Source: Ignavigranum ruoffiae (GTDB lineage: Bacteria > Bacillota > Bacilli > Lactobacillales > Aerococcaceae). Taken from it: DNA of 64,000 bases. This document shows positions 58,144-64,000 of the stretch, one piece after another. The position numbers and the translations under genes were made by a program. The notes below the pieces were generated by a model, which saw only the letters and a program-made list of their open reading frames with translations, ran no database searches and was not told the DNA's origin. Where the stretch lies: positions 124,001 through 188,000 of the forward strand of contig NZ_FOEN01000001.1 of the NCBI RefSeq assembly GCF_900110675.1. Direction: 5' to 3'. Position 1 is the stretch's first letter; each line of letters opens with the position of its first letter.

Positions 58144-58173
58144 TTGACATAAAAAGTACTTCATAAATAAATA
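58144..58173 (+). promoter_or_regulatory. parE promoter in the plsY-parE divergent region
   Basis: TTGACA (58144-58149), 18-bp spacer, TAAATA (58168-58173). The 132-base gap also holds the plsY start signals; a TATCAT-TT-TATCAT direct repeat lies at about 58129-58140. Confidence 0.6.
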
Positions 58174-58241
58174 AAAACTATAAGAAATTCATACCTTTTT
58201 GCTAAATAAGGTAAATTTAATGACTGAGTAGGAGTGACTCC

Positions 58242-60323
58242 ATGGTAGTCGATAACACGCTGAATAGCTATAATGATGACGCCATACAAATTCTAGAAGG
58301 CCTGGACGCAGTTCGTAAACGTCCAGGTATGTATATTGGTTCAACGGATCAACGAGGCTTACACCATCTCATCTATGAGATTGTAGATAATGCAGTCGAT
58401 GAAGTCTTATCCGGCTTTGCTGATTCGATCCAAGTAATTCTCCATGAGGATGGGAGTATTGAAGTAGCAGATAACGGTCGGGGGATGCCGATTGGTCAGC
58501 ACGAATCTGGCGTGCCGACCATCCAAGTCATCTTCACCATCCTTCATGCTGGTGGTAAATTTGGTCAAGGCGGCTATAAATCTGCTGGTGGTCTCCATGG
58601 GGTGGGGGCCAGTGTGGTTAACGCCTTATCTTCTTGGTTAACAGTGGATGTTCAACGGGATGGCTATAATTATCGCATGACCTTTAAGAATGGTGGCCAT
58701 CCCCAAGGCAAACTCGTCAAAACCAAGATCAATAATAAGAAGGTTCATGGTACTCAGGTACGTTTTATGCCTGATGCGGAAGTCTTTGGTAAGCGGACCG
58801 TCGATTATGAAGTCATCAAGGAGAGAATTCGCGAATCGGCTTTTTTACTGAAAGATCTGACCATCTCGATTGAAGACCGCCGTCAACCCGCGGAAGAAGA
58901 AGGATCATTTAAATCTGAAGTCTTCCATTATGACCAAGGACTGGGGGATTTCATTGGCTATTTAAATGAAGAAAAAGAAGTCTTAGGGGAAATTGGCCTG
59001 TTCTCGACAGAAGTAGACGGTTTTGAAATTGACTTTGCCTTTCAATATAATGACGGTTATTCGGAAACCATTCTTTCTTTCGCCAACAATGTCCGGACAA
59101 GTGGGGGAGGAAGTCATGAAACAGGTCTAAAATCCGGCATGACCAAAGCTTTCAACGATTATGCGCGAAAAGTTGGCCTCTTGAAAGATAAAGACAGAAA
59201 TTTGGAAGGATCTGATGTACGGGAAGGCTTAACAGCTATTATCTCAATTCGGGTACCCGAACAATATCTGCAATTTGAAGGGCAAACCAAAGAGAAACTA
59301 GGAACTCCTAAGGCGCGGTCACTGGTGGATAATGCGATTTATGAATTTCTGACCTTGTATTTAAATGAGAATGGTAATTTCTCTCAAATGATTCTAAAGA
59401 AAGCCATCCGTGCTCGGGAGACCCGCGAAGCTGCCCGTAAGGCTCGGGATGCTGCCCGATCTGGTAGTAAGAAATCTCAGCAAGAACGCTTAATTTCTGG
59501 TAAATTAACCAAAGCTCAGTCTAAGGACACGAGCAAGAATGAGTTATATTTGGTCGAAGGAGATTCGGCTGGTGGCTCAGCTAAATTAGGTCGCGACCGG
59601 CGGTATCAAGCGATATTACCTCTGCGTGGTAAGGTCATTAATACTGAAAAAGCATCGATCCAAGATATTATGAAGAATGAAGAGATTAACACCATGATTT
59701 ATACAATCGGCGCTGGCGTAGGGGCTGATTTTAATTTGGCTGATGCGAATTATGACAAGATTATTATTATGACGGATGCGGATACTGATGGGGCTCACAT
59801 TCAGGTTTTATTATTGACTTTCTTTTACCGATATATGAAGCCATTGCTGGAGGCGGGTCGAGTTTATCTGGCTATGCCGCCCTTATACAAAGTATCTAAG
59901 GGCAAGGGTAAGAAAGAAGTGATTGAATATGCCTGGACGGATGAAGAACTGACCGACAAAATTAAATTAGTCGGTAAAGGCTATCAATTGCAACGATACA
60001 AAGGTTTAGGAGAAATGAATGCTGAACAATTGTGGGAAACAACCATGAATCCAGAAAGTCGCTTGTTAATCAGAGTAACGATTGAAGATATGGCCATGTC
60101 CGAACGACGCTTGACCACCTTAATGGGGGCCAAAGTTGATCCGCGGAGACAATGGATTGAAGAACATGTCAAATTTACCTTAAATGAAGAAGATACCTTG
60201 TTGAATGCCAAGAGCCAGGATGCCACAGAGAAGATTACGGCTCAAATCGAAGATGAATCGGCATCAAAATCTATTCAACCGGCGGATCTTCAGCTGAACT
60301 TATTTGGGGAGGAGGATGAATAG
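58242..60323 (+). CDS. parE: DNA topoisomerase IV subunit B
   Basis: ATPase subunit of the decatenase. The protein has 693 residues. A GHKL ATPase domain has EIVDNAVDEVLSGFA near 46, DNGRGMPIG near 77 and GLHGVGASVVNALS near 118. The Toprim domain has LVEGDSAGGSAKLGRDR near 430 and DADTDGAHIQVLL near 510. STDQRGLHHLIYEIVDNAVD and the pairing with parC mark it as ParE rather than GyrB. The quinolone-region PLRGKVINTEKA segment is intact. The stop overlaps the parC GTG by one base. Confidence 0.96.
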   Translation: MVVDNTLNSYNDDAIQILEGLDAVRKRPGMYIGSTDQRGLHHLIYEIVDNAVDEVLSGFADSIQVILHEDGSIEVADNGRGMPIGQHESGVPTIQVIFTILHAGGKFGQGGYKSAGGLHGVGASVVNALSSWLTVDVQRDGYNYRMTFKNGGHPQGKLVKTKINNKKVHGTQVRFMPDAEVFGKRTVDYEVIKERIRESAFLLKDLTISIEDRRQPAEEEGSFKSEVFHYDQGLGDFIGYLNEEKEVLGEIGLFSTEVDGFEIDFAFQYNDGYSETILSFANNVRTSGGGSHETGLKSGMTKAFNDYARKVGLLKDKDRNLEGSDVREGLTAIISIRVPEQYLQFEGQTKEKLGTPKARSLVDNAIYEFLTLYLNENGNFSQMILKKAIRARETREAARKARDAARSGSKKSQQERLISGKLTKAQSKDTSKNELYLVEGDSAGGSAKLGRDRRYQAILPLRGKVINTEKASIQDIMKNEEINTMIYTIGAGVGADFNLADANYDKIIIMTDADTDGAHIQVLLLTFFYRYMKPLLEAGRVYLAMPPLYKVSKGKGKKEVIEYAWTDEELTDKIKLVGKGYQLQRYKGLGEMNAEQLWETTMNPESRLLIRVTIEDMAMSERRLTTLMGAKVDPRRQWIEEHVKFTLNEEDTLLNAKSQDATEKITAQIEDESASKSIQPADLQLNLFGEEDE

Positions 60324-62824
60324 TGCCTGCGCATCAAGAAAATATTCAAGAAATGTCTTTCTCCAATGTGATTGGAGACCGTTTTGGTCGGTATTCAAAA
60401 TATATTATTCAAGACCGGGCGTTGCCGGATATTCGTGATGGGTTGAAGCCGGTTCAACGTCGAATACTTTATGCGATGTATCGCGATCGCAATACCCAGG
60501 ATCATCCTTATCGGAAATCGGCGAAGACGGTCGGGAACGTGATTGGGAATTATCATCCTCATGGGGACACTTCGGTGTATGATGCCATGGTCCGGATGAG
60601 TCAATCATGGAAGAACCGAGAACCCTTAATTGATATGCATGGGAATAACGGGTCGATGGATGGTGACCCTGCTGCGGCCATGCGTTATACTGAAGCTCGT
60701 TTGACTGCGATTGCTGCGGAACTCTTAGAAGATATTGATGCGGAGACCGTCGATCACGCGCTAAACTTTGATGATAGTTTAGAAGAGCCTGTTGTTTTAC
60801 CGGCTAAATTTCCTAATCTCTTAGTCAATGGAGCCACTGGAATCTCAGCCGGTTATGCTACCGATATTCCACCGCATAATTTAAGCGAAGTGATTGATGC
60901 CCTTATCTATCTTTTGCAACATCCGACATGTAAGTTAGCTGACTTATTGAAATTTATCAAAGGGCCTGATTTTCCTACTGGAGCCATTATCATGGGCGCT
61001 AAAGACTTAGCCGAAGTCTATCGGACAGGTCGAGGCAAAGTGGTGATGCGTGCCAAGACCGAGATTGAACCCCTTCGTGGTAATAAGTCACAGATTGTAG
61101 CGACTGAATTGCCTTATGAGGTCAATAAATTGAAATTAATCCAACGGATCGATGAAATTCGCTTGCAAGGTAAGATTGAGGGGATTGCTGAAGTGCGCGA
61201 TGAATCTGACCGCAAGGGACTCAGAATTGTTGTTGAATTAAAACGTGATGCCGATAGCGACGGTATTTTGAATTACTTATTAAAGAATACCGATTTACAA
61301 ATGAATTATAACTTTAATATGGTGGCCATCCACGAGAATCGACCGATTCAGGCCAGTCTACCTATACTCTTGCAGGCCTACTTAGGTCATCGCCAAGAAG
61401 TTATCCGACGCCGGACCCAATATCAACAGAAAGTCGACAGCAAACGGCTTCATATTGTTGATGGACTGATTCGACTGGTCTCGATCTTAGATGAAGTCAT
61501 TCAAGCGATTCGAGCTAGCCAGAACAAGCAGGATGCCAAAGAGAATCTTCAAAAGAATTTCGATTTTACCGCTCAACAAGCCGAAGCAATCGTCAATTTA
61601 CAACTGTATCGTCTGACCAATACCGATATTGTTGACTTACAGAATGAACGCTTGGAACTCAATGAGCGCTTAATGATGTACCAACAAATTCTAAGCCATG
61701 AGAAAGTGCTGAATAAAGTCTTAATTGATGAATTAAAGGATATTAAGAAGCGTTATGGCAGTCCACGCCTGACTCAAGTAGAAGAAGAGGTTGAAGAAAT
61801 CTCGGTAGATACTAGTCTCTTAGTGACCGAGGAATCGGTAGTGGTCACCGTGACCAAGAATGGTTATTACAAACGGACCAGCCTGCGATCCTATCAATCT
61901 TCAGATATAGATAGTATTGGTGTGGCAGATTTGGATCAGCTGATCTTTGCCCAAGTCTTGTCGACCTACGATGCCTTAGTAATGATCACGACTCAGGGGA
62001 ATTATATCCATATTCCTGTCTATGAACTCCCTGAAATTAAATGGAAAGATATTGGTGTCCATCTTTCCCAGCATTATATATTGGCTGAGAATGAAAATAT
62101 TTTGGCGGCCTTTGTCGGGATCGGTGGCATTGAAGATCCGGAAAAAGAGGTCACTCAACCCATCGAAGATGAACTATTATTAACCAGTCAGCAAGGGATG
62201 ACCAAGCGGATTAAGCTGAGTGATTTGACAACTTATCGAAGTTATAAGTCACGGACCAGTCAAGCCATGGTCTTAAATTCAGGCGACCAATTAGTTTCCG
62301 CTGATCGGGTTAAGGCTGAGGGCGATCAAGAAGTCTTGATATTAACCCATCGATCTTATGTCATCCGCTATCCCTTAGCCGAAGTTTCTTTATATGGGCC
62401 AAAGGCCAAGGGTGTCAAGGCGATCAATCTTAAGAAAGATGACTATATCATCGCTAGCACCGTCATCAATTCAATCAATGAGCAAACAAGTGTGATGATA
62501 TTCACCCAAAAGGGACATATTAAACAATTTAAGCCGGAAATCATTCCGCTAACCAAAAGAGGCGGACGGGGCTTACTCCTCTTAAAAGAATTGAAACGAG
62601 ATCCTCATCGTGTGCTCTATGCCAGCCCATTATATCAGCCTCAAGATCAAGTCAGAGTCTTGGGCGATACAGGCCAGGATATTTACTTGAGCCAGGCTGA
62701 TGTTCCTTTATCAGAACGTTTAAGCAATGGTTCAAGCCTGACTAATCTTGCCCAATTGGGTCAAGTCATTGCCTTTACGACTGATCCTTTGAAGGCCCTA
62801 AAGCAGAGTGAGAATATTTCTTAA
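60323..62824 (+). CDS. parC: DNA topoisomerase IV subunit A
   Basis: DNA-cleaving subunit of topoisomerase IV, 833 residues, starting at GTG within the parE stop (GGAGGAGGA upstream). The catalytic tyrosine lies in MRYTEARLT (residue 122). The quinolone-determining helix reads HPHGDTSVYDAMVRMSQ: threonine at the position of S. pneumoniae Ser79, and aspartate at that of Asp83. The C-terminal beta-pinwheel (about 495-820) contains TKNGYYKRTSLRSYQ and TKRGGRGLLLL-type blades, the latter replacing the GyrA box. Neighbours plsY-parE agree with topoisomerase IV. Confidence 0.96.
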   Translation: MPAHQENIQEMSFSNVIGDRFGRYSKYIIQDRALPDIRDGLKPVQRRILYAMYRDRNTQDHPYRKSAKTVGNVIGNYHPHGDTSVYDAMVRMSQSWKNREPLIDMHGNNGSMDGDPAAAMRYTEARLTAIAAELLEDIDAETVDHALNFDDSLEEPVVLPAKFPNLLVNGATGISAGYATDIPPHNLSEVIDALIYLLQHPTCKLADLLKFIKGPDFPTGAIIMGAKDLAEVYRTGRGKVVMRAKTEIEPLRGNKSQIVATELPYEVNKLKLIQRIDEIRLQGKIEGIAEVRDESDRKGLRIVVELKRDADSDGILNYLLKNTDLQMNYNFNMVAIHENRPIQASLPILLQAYLGHRQEVIRRRTQYQQKVDSKRLHIVDGLIRLVSILDEVIQAIRASQNKQDAKENLQKNFDFTAQQAEAIVNLQLYRLTNTDIVDLQNERLELNERLMMYQQILSHEKVLNKVLIDELKDIKKRYGSPRLTQVEEEVEEISVDTSLLVTEESVVVTVTKNGYYKRTSLRSYQSSDIDSIGVADLDQLIFAQVLSTYDALVMITTQGNYIHIPVYELPEIKWKDIGVHLSQHYILAENENILAAFVGIGGIEDPEKEVTQPIEDELLLTSQQGMTKRIKLSDLTTYRSYKSRTSQAMVLNSGDQLVSADRVKAEGDQEVLILTHRSYVIRYPLAEVSLYGPKAKGVKAINLKKDDYIIASTVINSINEQTSVMIFTQKGHIKQFKPEIIPLTKRGGRGLLLLKELKRDPHRVLYASPLYQPQDQVRVLGDTGQDIYLSQADVPLSERLSNGSSLTNLAQLGQVIAFTTDPLKALKQSENIS

Positions 62825-62885
62825 GTTTTCATCGGGCACTAAATAGTGTAAAATATGTATGTAAATTAATTTAGGAGGCATAAGA

Positions 62886-63815
62886 ATGACAAAATATTTA
62901 GTATTTGGCCATAAAAATCCGGATACCGACGCAATCAGTGCGGCGATTGCAATGAGTTATTTCCTAGAGAAGTCGGGTGAAGAAGCTGAACCCGTTGCTT
63001 TAGGTTCAGTGAATGATGAGACAGCCTTTGCTTTGAAGAAATTTAACTGTGAAGCTCCACGGGTCGTGAGTCAAGTCAGCCAAGAAGTTAATCATGTGGC
63101 TTTAGTAGACCATAACGAACCGCAACAATCGGTAGAGGACCTGGGTCAAGTTCAAGTTGATTACGTGGTTGACCACCACCGTATTCAAGGATTTGAAACA
63201 GCGCAACCTCTTTATTATCGAGCAGAACCGATTGGCTGTACGTCAACAATATTATACAAGCTCTTCAAGGAACACGATTTTGATATTCCGCAAGCGATTG
63301 CTGGCTTGATGCTTTCCGCGATTATTTCTGACACCTTACTCTTTAAGTCTCCAACCTCAACTCATCAAGATAAAGATGCGGCTGTGGAATTGGCTAAGAT
63401 TGCCGATGTGAACTTAGAAGAATATGGTCTCGAACTATTGAAATCTGGAACCAATTTAGACAGTAAGTCAGAGGCAGATATAGTGAATGGTGATGCAAAG
63501 AACTTCACTATGGCTGGGCGTAATGTCCGCGTCTCTCAAGTCAATGTTGTTGGCTTCGACGATATTCTAACCCGTAAAGATGCTGTATTAACCCAAATGA
63601 AAACGGATATGGACGCTTACAACTATGACTTATCCTTATTAGTGATTACTGATATTTTGGAATCGACTTCCTTAGGATTGGTCCAAGGTAAAGATGCTGA
63701 ATTCATTGAGAAAGCTTTTGCGGGTCAAATTTCAGACCAAGCAATTAGTTTGCCAGGCGTGGTTTCTCGGAAGAAACAAGTCGTTCCTCAATTAACTCAA
63801 GCTTTTGAACAATAA
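62886..63815 (+). CDS. ppaC: Manganese-dependent inorganic pyrophosphatase
   Basis: Family II (DHH) pyrophosphatase of 309 residues, as in streptococci and Bacillus. Motifs are FGHKNPDTDAISAAIAMSY near 7-25, ALVDHNEPQQS near 73, VVDHHRIQGF near 94 and ISDTLLFKSPTSTHQDK near 147; the C-terminal DHHA2 domain ends with the substrate-binding RKKQVVPQL. No CBS or DRTGG regulatory insert. Ribosome binding site AGGAGGC. It follows parC with a small AT-rich gap (TAAAAT at 62849 may be a -10), so it may be its own unit. Confidence 0.97.
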   Translation: MTKYLVFGHKNPDTDAISAAIAMSYFLEKSGEEAEPVALGSVNDETAFALKKFNCEAPRVVSQVSQEVNHVALVDHNEPQQSVEDLGQVQVDYVVDHHRIQGFETAQPLYYRAEPIGCTSTILYKLFKEHDFDIPQAIAGLMLSAIISDTLLFKSPTSTHQDKDAAVELAKIADVNLEEYGLELLKSGTNLDSKSEADIVNGDAKNFTMAGRNVRVSQVNVVGFDDILTRKDAVLTQMKTDMDAYNYDLSLLVITDILESTSLGLVQGKDAEFIEKAFAGQISDQAISLPGVVSRKKQVVPQLTQAFEQ

Positions 63816-63838
63816 AAGTATTAATCATTAAATAGAAG

Positions 63839-63884
63839 AAAGCCAAGCTCCGTGATGAATGACATCCATGGAGTTTGGCTTTTT
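63839..63884. terminator. Terminator between ppaC and the right-edge minus-strand gene
   Basis: AAAGCCAAGCTCC (63839-63851) pairs with GGAGTTTGGCTTT (63870-63882), one G-U or mismatch, with T-runs after and A-runs before, so it can act on both strands. Confidence 0.88.
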
Positions 63885-63887
63885 GAA

Positions 63888-64000
63888 TTAGAGCTGATCC
63901 ATTTGTTCAAGTTGTTGAACCAATTCGCTTTCGGGTGTGGCATAATAAGTGGTCTGTCCTTCATAAATGACAAAGCCAGGCTTTGCACCATTGGGCTTGC
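63888..64000 (-). CDS. C-terminal end of an unidentified protein (cut by the window edge)
   Basis: The minus strand is open from the right edge to a TAA at 63888-63890. The last 37 residues include KPNGAKPGFVIYEGQTTYY and end SELVQQLEQMDQL. The gene is convergent with ppaC and ends just before the shared terminator, which supports a real gene. I do not recognise the family from this fragment. Confidence 0.6.
   Translation of the reverse strand, partial: KPNGAKPGFVIYEGQTTYYATPESELVQQLEQMDQL

Overview
The window is a 64-kb stretch of chromosome from a low-GC Gram-positive bacterium, most likely in the order Lactobacillales. The evidence is the gene families (class C PolC, PlsY-ParE-ParC, HslVU, HrcA/CIRCE, YozE, YpmS, LPXTG sorting), strong GGAGG-type ribosome binding sites, sigma-A promoters, and protein sequences close to streptococcal, enterococcal and aerococcal forms. 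An Aerococcaceae-like genus is my guess, not something the sequence proves. Nearly all genes are on the + strand; exceptions are a hemolysin III homologue, plsY, a 33-residue microprotein and a partial gene at the right edge. I saw no tRNA, rRNA, CRISPR array, insertion sequence or prophage.

Layout: 0-3.8 kb, DUF59 protein, hydrolase and clpB. 4-7.3 kb, AI-2E-type permease and an nfeD-floA membrane-domain cluster. 7.3-18.1 kb, rpsB-tsf-pyrH-frr-uppS-cdsA-rseP-polC (translation, undecaprenyl and phospholipid synthesis, replication). 18.1-22.6 kb, an FMN reductase and a PhnD-C-E-E phosphonate-type importer lying between polC and rimP. 22.6-30.8 kb, rimP-nusA-ylxR-ylxQ-infB-rbfA, truB-ribF and yitT. 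30.8-35.8 kb, hrcA-grpE-dnaK-dnaJ with two CIRCE operators. 36.2-43.7 kb, lepA, two divergent microproteins, then ung-ABCF-thyA-dfr-proC. 43.8-47.8 kb, hemolysin III (minus strand), ypmS-yozE-deoD and a carboxy-terminal protease. 47.8-56.4 kb, a structured intergenic region, rbgA-rnhB-dprA, topA, small membrane ORFs, xerC-hslV-hslU. 56.4-64 kb, a LacX-like epimerase, plsY, parE-parC, ppaC and a partial minus-strand gene.

Most of the window is conserved housekeeping DNA. No large undescribed system is evident. The parts most worth attention are small or regulatory: a 54-residue protein that is almost only an LPXTG sorting signal; a divergent 33-residue membrane microprotein with the build of a type I toxin; two CIRCE elements, one of which is also the terminator and stop codon of the upstream gene; a nested-hairpin leader before rpsB; structured intergenic RNA candidates before rbgA and truB; intrinsic terminators inside essential operons with no visible promoter after them; and a phosphonate-binding protein with a signal peptide but no lipobox cysteine.
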